Origin: Theobroma cacao
Taxonomy: Eukaryota; Streptophyta; Magnoliopsida; Malvales; Malvaceae
Assembly (NCBI RefSeq): GCF_000208745.1
Contig: NC_030851.1
Location: 32,305,834 to 32,369,833 of the forward strand
Length of the DNA: 64,000 nt
Reading direction: 5' to 3'
Shown here: positions 11,694-22,020 of the stretch, piece by piece
Position numbering within the stretch: the first letter of the stretch is position 1
How the letters are laid out: every line of letters starts with the position of its first letter
The notes under the pieces: model-generated
What the model was told of the DNA's origin: nothing
What the model saw: the letters and a program-made list of their open reading frames with translations, nothing else
The model's database searches: none
Made by a program: the position numbers and the translations under genes

Positions 11694-13422
11694 TGCTAGG
11701 AATGATATTATTAGAACATCAATACAGTAGATTAACAAAAATTGAAACAAATTTAAAACAATGTTCCTACCTTTGGATCACCTTGATTGTTTACGCAAAG
11801 TTAAATACCATTGAAAATCATAAAAAAGTTTTTACCTTTCCAAAAGATATTTTAATCAAATAGATTTCTTTTAGTGCCAAAAAAAGTGAACACTATCTTG
11901 TGTAAAAGAATCCCAGCCACTCAATCACTTGGCCTTCAATGTTGCACTCACGATCGTAATAGATCCTTCTCAAGAAGAGAGCTTTATGCCATGGGCTCGT
12001 GCTAACAAGTGGACAACTTTTGTCTTATTTTCTTCTTTAATTTTCAATAAAGAATCAATGAAGAAATTTTCTAAAAAACCCTCTCAAGAGTGACAACACT
12101 TAAGAGAAAAACTATTAGTTTTTTTTGTTGCCACATAAAATAATGGCTATAATGTGATATTTATATCTAGGTTTAATTTTATTATTAGACTTATTAAAAT
12201 TTACAAAATAAGTCCTTAATATTATAACAATTATAATATTTAATTAATTCCTAATTAAATTCTTTTAATTAAGTCCTTAATAGTTAAAACCTAGAATTTG
12301 ATTTAAGTTTAACTTGAATCATCACATTCTCAATTTAATCCAAGTTGCAATATTTGTGTGTGACCCATTAGGTTCCTAACGTGTTGGCAATCAAATTGAA
12401 TTATAATTTTATCAATTAATTAAGTTAAATGAATCATATTCAATTTCAAATTAACTAATTCAATTCCATAGATCAAGATTAGCATCTAGCAATCCATTAT
12501 GGCCACCCAATTGTTAGAAGAGTCAAAGATTTCTTTGACAATCTTTCAGTGTACAGTTTATCAGTGTAATTCATTCCCTCATTATATATCTTGGAGATGA
12601 TAAGAGCTTGGTGTAGTGCCTACTCTTATTAACCTCCATATTTGTTGTTGCAATTAGATTGTTAGTTTTATGGAGACTTATGAAACTCATTTCATAATCT
12701 CCTAATCACCTTAGCCAAGGATTTGATTAAGCTAATGTCAACCAAGAACTAATGAGATATTTCCTCTTGAATCACTTAGGATGATGATTCCTATCTTGAC
12801 TATTCATTTGCCTTCATATGCTTCATATTATACATAAAAATATCTTGTTTTGGCATACTTGGCTAGGCACCCGTAGGAATGAAATCAAAGCATAGTACTC
12901 TACATACAAGACAACCTGATGTCTCAAGTCTAGGGAGTAGTTACATAATTAACACATGAGAAGTATTGCATAGACACTTGAGTGAGATATCAAACGCACT
13001 TCTCATGGTTGGTCATGTTTAGTAAACTCGCTCTCCCATAGCAAGTACCCACATGCTAGTTCTAAGTATCTTTGTACTTCAACTTATGAGAGCAATTGCT
13101 TACTTCACAAGTAAGGAACATAGCATGTGTCGATCATTGAGTATTATTGATGCCCTGTCTCAATAATACAATGATCAGAAACTTTTAGAAATAATGCTTT
13201 TATGCATAAGGATCTCATAATTGTATCCCAATACAATTCCTTTACAAGGCATATATAGTTCCATAGTCTTTATCTACATAACTACAAAAAGTAATTAAAT
13301 CACAAATCAATGGATAAAGAATTACCTCATAATTATTATAAATTAATAAAACGTCATGCATGAATAACTCAAAAGGTAATTCTCATACAACCAGAGATTA
13401 ACTTGCAAGGCTCATACCAACA
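11694..13422 (-). mobile_element. Solo LTR (copia-type structure), 1.73 kb
   Basis: On the minus strand the LTR begins TGTTGGTATGAGCC at 13422 and ends CTAGCA at 11694. It contains a TATA-like ATATAAATATCAC near 12160 and a U5-like tail. Deleting it exactly joins the flanking gypsy frame: KDWQ from 13423 onward continues into KPIIEEMLNL below 11693. The flanks are TTTTT on the right and TTTCC on the left, consistent with a decayed 5-bp duplication. No internal retrotransposon region accompanies it, so it is a solo LTR. Copia is the more likely superfamily, judged by layout only. Confidence 0.75.
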
Positions 13423-15590
13423 TTTTTGCCAATCCTTTTCTTCATAATTTAGAGGTTGTAATAGCTCACTAAATGGACGTGGGATAGTCTTCTTGGGTAC
13501 AACTACATGAATACTTTGTTTTTCTTTGGAATATGGATTTCAGAAGCCAATGTAACAAGTGTATCTGCATAACAGTTTATAGTTCTTGGAGTATGTTCAC
13601 ATCTCTTTTAAGGAGAACTCACCATTGGTCTACTTCACAATAAGATTGGAATCTCCATGAATGCAAAAATTGCTTACTCCGATTGTTGTTGCCTTGTACA
13701 AACCCAAAGCTAATGCTTTATAGTCTACTTGATTATTAGTGCATGGGAAATCTAGCTTGAAAGCTAAAGAGATAGGTCCTCTACCTGACTCTAAAGAGTT
13801 TAACTATAAACTAAAATTTAAGAATTCCCATCTTTACTTGATGCTTTAAGACATATAGATCTTTTTCTTTCAATGAGATATGACTTTTACTTAAATGAGA
13901 TGAGGTTAACTTAGAATTTTGTATAAAGGAGTTATCTTCTTTACCTACTGGAATGAGAACTATTCTATCACCTCCTCCAAAATTGTTTAAAGAACCATCA
14001 AAGTATAGATTCCATTCCCCTTTTCTATATTCACTGAACATACCTTTTCATGAAATTCAGCTGGAATAGCATCAAGAATAACTTTTTCAAATTAAGAATG
14101 GAAATATGCTAACAAATTTGAAAGAGCTTGAGACTTGATAGCTTTCGGTTGAATAACTAATATATCGAATTCTCCCAATAAAAGAACCCGGTTTGTTATT
14201 CTTCTAGATAAAGTTGACTTAGAGAATAAGAACTTTATGGGGTTTAACTTTGTCACTTTTATGAGCTTGTAAGCCAAGAAATAATATCAGAGCTTTTGAG
14301 TTGCGTACATCGAAGCAAGACATTACTTCTTCATAAGTGGATAATTTAACTCACTTTCGTGTAAGCATCTACTTAGGTAGTGTATAGGTTTTTCTTCTCA
14401 ATCCACTTCTTGTACAAGTAAAGCACCAATTGAACGTGAAGTAAAAGTTAGATACAACATCATTGGCACTCCTTTGATAGGCATGGTCATTGTTGTAAGA
14501 GAAATAATAATCTTTTTTATCTTCTCAAATGATAGTTATTGTGGTTCATCCCATGTGCATGGAACACCTTTCTCAAGCAAAAGTTGAAAGGCACAAGGAT
14601 TTCTCTTAAAGTTGGAATGAATCCCTTAATATAAAAGACTTTTCCCAATAAACTTTTGAGTTGTTTCTAATTCATTGGAGACAGAATGGATTGAATAGCC
14701 ATTATCTTCGCAGGATCAACATCTATGCTTTTTCTATGAACCATAAAATCCAAGAATTTTCGGACCGTTACTCTTAATGCACACTTTAAAGATTCAGGCA
14801 AAGATTGTACTTTTTACACCGTTCAAATACTCTTTTCAGGTCTTCAAGGTTATTGGGAGCCTTCTTGGACTTCACCACTATATCATCTACATAATCTTCC
14901 ATATAGTCATGCATATGTAATGGAAGATTGCTATCATGGCACATTAATAGGTTGCACTTGCATTCTTTAATCTAAATGGCATCACAGTGTAATAGAAATT
15001 ACCAAATGAAGTTCTAAAAGTTGTTATCTCTTCATCTTCCCTGTGCCATCTTTATTTGATTGTATCCACTGAATCCATCTGTGAAGGAGAACATCTCATG
15101 ACCAATTGTAGCATCTACTAAAGTATTAATATTGGGAAGAAGAAAGTCATCTTTTGGGCATGCGTTGTTCAAATCTATGAAATGTACACATACCTGAATT
15201 GTTCCATTCTTTTTCTTCACAAGAACTACATTTGCTAACCAAGTAGGATAACGTATGGGTATGATGAATCCAACCTTGAGAAGTTTGTTAATGTCCTCCT
15301 TTATCTGATTCTCTATTTCATGGTGAAATACGCAAGTATATTGCTTTGCTAGCTTACTTTGCTAAGAAATGTGTAACTCGTGAGTAATGAGGTTCTTTTC
15401 CAGTCCAAACATTTGTTAATAAGTCCAAGCAAACACACCTTGAAATTCTCTCAATAACTCAATTAATGCAATTCTTTACTCACGAGAAAAGCTCTTGCTT
15501 ATGAAAAGTGGCTTAATCGTCTTTCCTTTTTTTGCCATATTTATTTCCTCTAACTCATTACCCTAGGGCTTGGTTGATCTTCAGCAAAAG
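13423..15590 (-). pseudogene. RT-RNase H part of minus-strand Tat-like pol
   Basis: From 15.55 kb downward the frame-broken translation includes KPLFIS, FQGVFAWTY and KKKNGTIQVCVHF. RT motifs follow: LNNACPKDDFLLPNINTLVD and FSGYNQIKM near 15.04-15.22 kb. The catalytic YxDD region near 14.88-14.92 kb and an RNase H (YKLIKVTK, 14.28 kb) come next. A second RNase H starts WNLYFDGSLNNFGGGDRIVL at about 14.02-13.95 kb and continues to HGDSN near 13.65 kb. The end at 13423 reads PRPFSELLQPLNYEEKDW. Multiple stops and frameshifts make it non-functional. Confidence 0.8.
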
Positions 15591-15838
15591 CTTAAGAGAA
15601 GACTTCTTAACTATCTCCATATCTGAGCCACCAAGCCAAACTATTCGAAACATCCTAAAATCAAAGTAACCTATGAACCCTGCCACTTATTCCAGGTTGC
15701 TTTCACTACCCTCCATATGAAATGGTTATTCTATGTGAAGTAGTTATTTTACTTGTATTAGTTGTTCTCATTATTCTCTGTATAATATTATGTTGTGAAA
15801 TAATTCTTTAGAGAATAAATATTAACCAAAATCACCTC
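15591..15838 (+). repeat. Dispersed repeat, copy 2 (uninterrupted)
   Basis: This is the intact counterpart of 1570-1796 plus 2703-2735. It carries one TTTA at the point where copy 1 holds the MITE, so it serves as an empty-site control. It lies between the two back-to-back gypsy pol copies and may be an LTR fragment. No coding content. Confidence 0.7.
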
Positions 15839-16639
15839 CTTACATGGAAAGCACTAACAATGAAAATCTTATTATGAGAACATATATTTATTATGGGTTT
15901 TCAATGAATCTCATAACCTTCTTCACCTTAGAAGTGATGAAATTAGATTTGAAGAGTTTACGTTGCCCTATGACCATCACTTCTTCTAACAATAAAGAGA
16001 TCACGACTTTGGGATAAGTGATGATGAATTTCAAGATGGTGTCAATTCAAGATTATATTTGCTTCTATGTTATTGATGCGATTATGGCTTAACATGCTCT
16101 CAAAAGAATAAAAAAATTCTTACACATATACGACATCATTCCTTCCTATAAAGGATCATTAAAAAAAGGAAAGAAATTTTCATTCTAGCCACTAAGACAT
16201 CGTTCAAATGATAGCAGGTGAATTGTTCGAAAGTTTTTTTCTTTAAAAATCTAGCAAAATATGAGAAAATAACTATTGCTTAATCCATGAGTGTTCCACT
16301 TTCGCGATAGGAAAAGTATTTTTAGAAGAAAGTAGAGAACAATGGAAAGAAAAATAAGCAATGTGGGAAGAGAAGACAAGAAAGCACTTATGGAGATAAG
16401 TAAAAAAGAAAAAAAGGTCATTTACTAAGGTGACCTTTTACACTTGAAGATGGGAAAGCAATTTACTAATTTTGATGGGGTGCGGGGTCTGGGGAAGCAT
16501 TTTCTCCAACTTCATACAATGGGAACCACTAGACGAATTACTATCTTGCCTTTCAAGTGGAAGTGAACAGAGAAGAAGTATGTGGAGCTACTACAGTAGG
16601 ACACTTCGAGACCTACCCAAGTCTTGAAATGATGAGTTG
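15839..16639. other. Repeat-derived spacer, no clear gene
   Basis: No intact frame. Fragments between 15.9 and 16.2 kb could be the protease-side part of the plus-strand Tat-like polyprotein, because the pol translation starts recognisably only at about 16.66 kb. The similarity is too weak to claim. A Lys/Glu-rich AT-biased stretch lies at 16.3-16.45 kb. Confidence 0.4.
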
Positions 16640-18204
16640 AAGGTGATAAATATGGCTGAAAAAAGAAAGATAACCAAACCATTATTTATAAGCAAGATCT
16701 TTTTTGGTAAACAAAGAGTTACATTAAATCAACTATTAAGAGAATTTCAAGATATGTTTGCTTAGACTTATGAGTAGATACATGTATTGGAGAAAAACCA
16801 CATTACCCATGAGTTACATATCTTTCCTAGAAGTAATCAGACAAGTAACATGCTTGACTATTTTGTCATAAGATAAAGAGCTAGATAAATGAGGAGATCA
16901 ATAAACTCTTTAAGGTTGGGTTTATCAAGTCGTTACACTACCTTACTTGGCTAGCAAACATGATTCACTTGCAAAAGAAGAAGAATGGAACAATTCAGGT
17001 AAATGTAGATATTAAAGATCTAAATAAGGCATGTCCAAATGATGACTTTTCTCTTTCAAATATTGACACTTTAGGTGACGTTACAATTGGGCATGAGATA
17101 TTCTATTGTAGTGGATACAACTAGATAAAAATGACACCAAATGATGCAAAGAAGACAACTTTTAAAACTCCATTTGGTAATTTTTATAATATTGTCATGC
17201 CATTTGGATTAAAGAATGAAGGTGCAATGAATTTGCATGCCATGACAACAATATTCCATGACATGATATACAACTACGTGAAAGACTATGCAGATGATAT
17301 AGTGATAAAGTTTACAAGAACTTCTGATCAGTTAATGGATAAAAGAAGAGTGTTTAAATAGTGCAAAAAGTATACATTTAGCATAAATCCTATGAAGTGC
17401 GCATTTGAAGTCATTATTGTGAAGTTTTAGGTTTTGTGGTTCATAGAAAAAGTATAGATGTTGATCCTACAAAGTTAAAAGCTATTCAATCTATGCCACC
17501 TCTAGTGAATTAGAAACAACTCAAAAACTTGTGGGGAAAATCTCTTACATTAGGAGGTACATTCCAACTTTAAGAGAAATCAGTATGCCTTTTCAAATTC
17601 TCCTTTAGAAAGAAGTACCATTTGCTTAGGGTGAAAAGCAATTGAAAGCATTTGAGAGGATTAATAAAATTCTAACTTCTCAAGCAATGATGACCTGCCT
17701 ATCAAAGACAAACCAATGATGTTGCATCTCATTTTAACTCCACATTTAATAAGTGTCTAACTTGTACAAGAAGTGGATGGGTAAGAACGTCCTGTGTACT
17801 ATTTAAGTAAATGTTTACATAATAGTGAGTTGAATTATGTGTGGAGAATTACAATCTTTCCTTGGTTTACATAATTCAAAAACTCAGACATTACTTTTTG
17901 GATACAAACTCATAATAGTGACTCAGTCAAATCCTACCAAATTCTTACACTCTAATCCTTCTCTATCAAGAATAACAAAATGGCTTCCTTTAAAGAGAGA
18001 AGTTGATATATCAATTGTTCAGCCAAAAGCTTTTAAGTCTTTTACCCTTTTAGATTTGTTAACACACTTCTCATTTTATTTGAAAGAAGTTATACATGAT
18101 ATTATTTCAAATAAATTTCATGAAGAGGTATGTTCTATAAATGCAAAAGAAAAGAATGAAACTTATATTTTGATGGTTCTTTAACTACTTCTAGGGAAAA
18201 TGCT
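16640..18204 (+). pseudogene. Plus-strand Tat-like RT-RNase H, 5' portion
   Basis: Motifs in order are KPLFIS (16.68 kb), LLREFQDMFA (16.72 kb), KKKNGTIQ (16.98 kb), LNKACPNDDFSLSNIDTL (17.02 kb), KTTFKTPFGNF with VMPFGLKNEGAMN (17.15-17.23 kb), YADDIVIK (17.29 kb; RT catalytic DD present) and RNase H with YKLIIVTQSNPTKFL (17.90 kb). The last recognisable codons are FDGSL at 18.17 kb. Stops, for example after GYN near 17.12 kb, and frameshifts disable it. It is colinear with, and similar to, the minus-strand copy. Confidence 0.8.
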
Positions 18205-18514
18205 CGATAAATTGCAGATTAGGTTCTTACATTTTAAAAGTTTGTTAATTGAATAAGTCCTAGAGCTATTAGGAGGTTAGCTAATTAATTTCCTAGTCAG
18301 TAGGAGTAGTTCCTACTTATCTACTATTTAGTTCCTATTTATTTGCTATTTTGTTAGATGTAAAGTTTATTTAAAGACTCTCAATAAATGGAAGTATCAT
18401 CATTGAATCTTCAATTTAAGTATTAAGCTAAGGTCATAATTTCCTCCATCAAACCAATCATCTTTTATTTTTATTTTCATCATAGGTTCCCTTAAACAAA
18501 AAAAGTAGTCCATA
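18205..18514 (+). repeat. 5' LTR of the chromovirus
   Basis: It aligns with 27962-28271. Shared landmarks are TTGTTAATTGAATAAGTCC, TTTCCTAGTCAGTAGGAG, AAATGGAAGT and CCAATCATCT. This copy starts CGATAA where the 3' copy has TGATAA, and it contains about 22 bp (near 18310-18332) that the 3' copy lacks. The two LTRs differ at many sites, so the insertion is not recent. Confidence 0.85.
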
Positions 18515-18520
18515 TTAAAG

Positions 18521-18537
18521 TGGTATTAGAGCACAGG
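18521..18537 (+). other. Primer binding site (tRNA-iMet type)
   Basis: TGGTATTAGAGCACAGG begins six bases after the 5' LTR. The common plant initiator-methionine site is TGGTATCAGAGC, so there is one mismatch in the first twelve bases. Confidence 0.8.
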
Positions 18538-18539
18538 CA

Positions 18540-20113
18540 TGGATGAGTGGGTGGAGCAGGTCGAAAAATTGAATGGCATTACTCTCCTTCGGCCAACATC
18601 AAATAATGGAGCGCATCAACAATCTGTTTGGGCAGCTTAGCATGAGTCTAGATGACCTTAAATCTAAGGGCAACATGCATGAGGATGGTGAAGGTTCAAT
18701 AGTTGCAGCAAAGGGCAATAGTGGGCAATCCAACAATGCTTTATAAACTCACTTTTACAACATTTTAGCACCTAATGAGGGTAAGTTGGATTTTGTGCAT
18801 TATAATGGTGAAAGAGATCCTACGAGTTAGTTGTGCAGAGCTGAAGCATTTTTTAGTGTCCATATTATTCCAGAGTCCGAATAGGTTTCAATAGTTGCAT
18901 TCCATTTAGAAGATGAGGCGCAACTTTGGTACCAAACTCTGAAACAAAAGACTACAATCATGCCATGGGAAGAGTTTAAGCAAAGGCTCTATGCGCGTTA
19001 AGAGGTTGAATCAATTTCTTGATCTTTTTAGAGAATTTGCCAAATCGCTTCAATCTAGATAGTAAGAGAATACTAAGCCTAATTCGAGAAAATACTTGTT
19101 GAGATTAGGACCTTACCGTAGGCACAACAAGTGAGTTGTTTCGTTCGTGGGCTAATTGATTCCATTCGAGTCAATGTGCAGGCCAATCAACCCACCACAT
19201 TGTTCTTAGCTATTAGGTTGGCACGTTTATATGAAAGGTGTAACACAACAAAAGGGCAGTCGTGTTTAACATCTACAATGACTACCAATTCTACAACCAC
19301 CTCCTAATCTTTGATAAAAATGTTAACTTCGAAGCAAGTTAGAGAATGTAGACGGAAGAGGCTTTTGTTTTAGATGCAATGGGAAATTTGTTCTTGGATA
19401 TTGGTGCAAGAAGTTGTTCCTTATCCAAGCATGCCGAGAAGACAACAATGAAGATATGGAGATGAAAGTTGAAGACAACAATAGCAAAATGCCAGAGATC
19501 TCTTTACATGCTATGGTCGAGAACAATGCACCAGAAACCATGCAAGTTATAGGGAGCCTACATCAGAAGGCAATTACTGTTCTTATTGATTCTAGAAGTA
19601 CTCATAATTTTATGAGTGAAAGGGTGGCAAGGAAGATGAGGTTATAGCTGAATTCGTGCAATAGATTTGAGATAATAGTAGCTTCTAGTGAACACTTAAC
19701 AAGCTCAGGTAAATGTTCTCATGCTCAATTAAATTTACAAAGAGTTCCAATGTTTGTAAATTGTTTTAACCCCTTGGGGGCTATGACATTGTGTTAGGTG
19801 TCCAATGGTTAAGCACATTAAGACCAATTATGTGGGATTTTTTAAAACTAGTAAAGAGGTTTACATTGAGTGGAAAAAAAGTTAAAATATTGTGAATGAA
19901 GGTTTTAAAAAATAGAATGGTTGGCAACTCTCAATTGCAATGTGCAACTAAGAAAAGAAATGAAGGAATTTTGTTAAAGCTGCATTCCATCAGGGCTCCG
20001 CAAGCTGATCCAATTATTCATTCCCAAGTGCAGCAACTTATGAAAAAATATAAAAAGGTGCTAGTTGAACTTACAAGTTTACCACCTGGACGATCACGAG
20101 ATTCCACTACAAC
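18540..20113 (+). pseudogene. Chromovirus gag-protease remnant
   Basis: Gag motifs in broken frames include KLDFVHYNGERDP, AEAFFSVH, AFHLEDEAQLWYQTLKQ with PWEEFKQRLYAR (18.78-18.99 kb) and VQANQPTTLFLAIRLARLYE (19.17-19.23 kb). A zinc-knuckle-like CFRC motif lies at 19.36 kb. The protease runs from about 19.5 kb, with LIDSRSTHNF replacing the expected DSG. A GYDIVLGVQWLSTL block follows at 19.79 kb. The coding path into RT ends at LPPGRSRD or HEIPL (20.08-20.11 kb), directly before the CACTA-like insertion. Confidence 0.8.
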
Positions 20114-20129
20114 GTACATTACAAGAAAA

Positions 20130-20490
20130 CTGGTTTTTTCTGACAGAAAAAATTTGGTTGGAAATTTTCAATGGATTTCCAACGGAAATTTATTTTAACT
20201 TTTTCTTATGGATTTTCGGCAGATTTTCAACGAAAATTTTTCCAACGAAAAATTTTCATTAGAAATTCATTGAAATCTTTTTTGGTGCAAAAAAAATTTA
20301 CTCCCCTAAACTTTCAGACGGAATTTTCGACAGATTTCCATTAGAAATCCGTTAGAAAATTTAAGGCATCATCAAAATTTAAACTCCATTAAATTTTCCA
20401 ACAAAATTTTTCGCTTGAAAAAACTATTACCAACAGAAATTTTCCAACGAAATATTTCGTTAGAGAATTTCATCAGTATTACTATTTTAA
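20130..20490. repeat. Left subterminal repeat array of the CACTA-like element
   Basis: About ten degenerate copies of TTTCCAACGGAAA and TTTTCGTTGGAAA, in direct and inverted orientation. In CACTA elements such arrays bind the element-encoded TNPA-type protein. That role is inferred from the superfamily. Confidence 0.75.
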
Positions 20491-22020
20491 AAATTTTTAA
20501 TGTAAAAATACAAAGAATTTTTTAAAAGTTTATTAATCCTTTATAGGAAATATGTTAATAAATTTAAATATATACATATTGAGTTTTATAGTATTAAAAA
20601 TTTAAATATGTTTTCCTTTGCTTATTACTTTTTTATATATTTTGAAAACTTTATTGAATCGTAAATTATAAATTAATAGTTTCAAATTTATTATTGTTAT
20701 AAAATTAAAAAGTTTAAGAAAATAACATAATAAAATTTTTAATTTTATAAAAATAGATGAAAATCATAATCATATTATTAATTTTTTAAACATTTTATAA
20801 AAAATTTTTAATTTTAAAAATATGTTATTACCATTAATAACTTTATTAGTTATTATTTTAGTTTTTATAACATATTATTTACAATTAGTGATTAGTTATA
20901 GAAACTTTGTAATATNNNNNNNNNNNNNNNNNNNNNNNNNNNNNNNNNNNNNNNNNNNNNNNNNNNNNNNNNNNNNNNNNNNNNNNNNNNNNNNNNNNNN
21001 NNNNNNNNNNNNNNGATATTAAATATGGCCCACATCTTAATATGCTATGTATATCTCTATTAGAATTTTGAACATTATCATAATTATCTAACTATTGATA
21101 ATTAACAATGTAAGCAAGCATAAACTTTGGTGCAAATATATATATTCTTTATATTCAACCATGGGCCGTGACGAAATATCGAAGAAAATAAATATTAGTT
21201 TTACATATTCTAATTTTTAGTTTACAATAAATAAAAAATAAATATTCTAACTTTTAGTTTACAAAAAACAACATTCCTTCCATTTTCCCTAATACCAAAC
21301 TCACTTAACAAATGGACTTCCTTAAGCCTACCTTTCTCTTTAATACAACCCATCTCTACCCTTCATTTCCCCTCCCAAAACTACCCCCAATAAACCCTAA
21401 AATCCCCGTACACCTCTCAATCCACCCAGGCCCATTTACCCTTAACGACGACAGCCCAACACATCCAAAACCCAAATCCAAAAACCACTCTCCAATGAGA
21501 ACATGCGTTGAATCATTAACAAAAAAGTCTAATATTTAAGTGTGTCGAGACATAACATATAATGTATATCATTTCATACATATACAATAAAGTAATACAT
21601 ATAAATATTATTATATAAAATTAATATATTACTACTTATTGAAATATAAGTAATTAATATTTTATAAAATAATAAATTTAGTTAATAATTAGTAAAACTA
21701 TATTGTAAATAAAGAGCAAAATAATATTGGTCTTATATATAATTTAATAATATTAAATATTATATTATATATAATAATTTAATATATTATAAATATCTAA
21801 AGATATTATTTACTTTTACAATGTTTATAGTTTATATAGTAAAGTTTAATATACATATATTAAAAATTATTACTATTAATAATTATTCATTTATTAATAA
21901 AATATAAAATATTTAACTCTACAACCCGTTCAACTTAGATTAAAAATTTACCAACTTAGTCTAATTTTAAACCAAAGCAAGGACTCAGATACTAAGCCCT
22001 AACCCATATGGGTCAATCAA
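20491..22020. other. AT-rich filler within the CACTA-like element, with N gap
   Basis: No gene seen. 20822-20915 resembles the internal tandem unit of the hAT element at 31.4-31.8 kb (AACTTTATTAGTTAT, TTTTATAACATATTATTTA). This suggests another hAT fragment that runs into the gap. 21312-21539 is an open frame of 75 codons with high Pro/His content that resembles no family I know. 21540-21930 is almost pure A/T. Confidence 0.5.
20916..21014. other. Assembly gap (99 N)
   Basis: A run of 99 undetermined bases, so sequence and true length across this point are unknown. Confidence 0.99.

Larger units (their letters stand above)
10942..15590 (-). mobile_element. Tat-like Ty3/gypsy remnant, minus strand
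   Basis: Read on the minus strand from 15.59 kb, the order is pre-RT, RT, RNase H, a second archaeal-type RNase H, and then integrase zinc finger and the start of the integrase core. This order, with an extra RNase H, is typical of the Tat clade. The element is broken by stops and lacks visible gag and LTRs. It is interrupted by a solo LTR at 11694-13422 and truncated by the foldback element at 10941. A plus-strand relative lies at 16.6-18.2 kb, so the two copies sit back to back. Confidence 0.8.
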
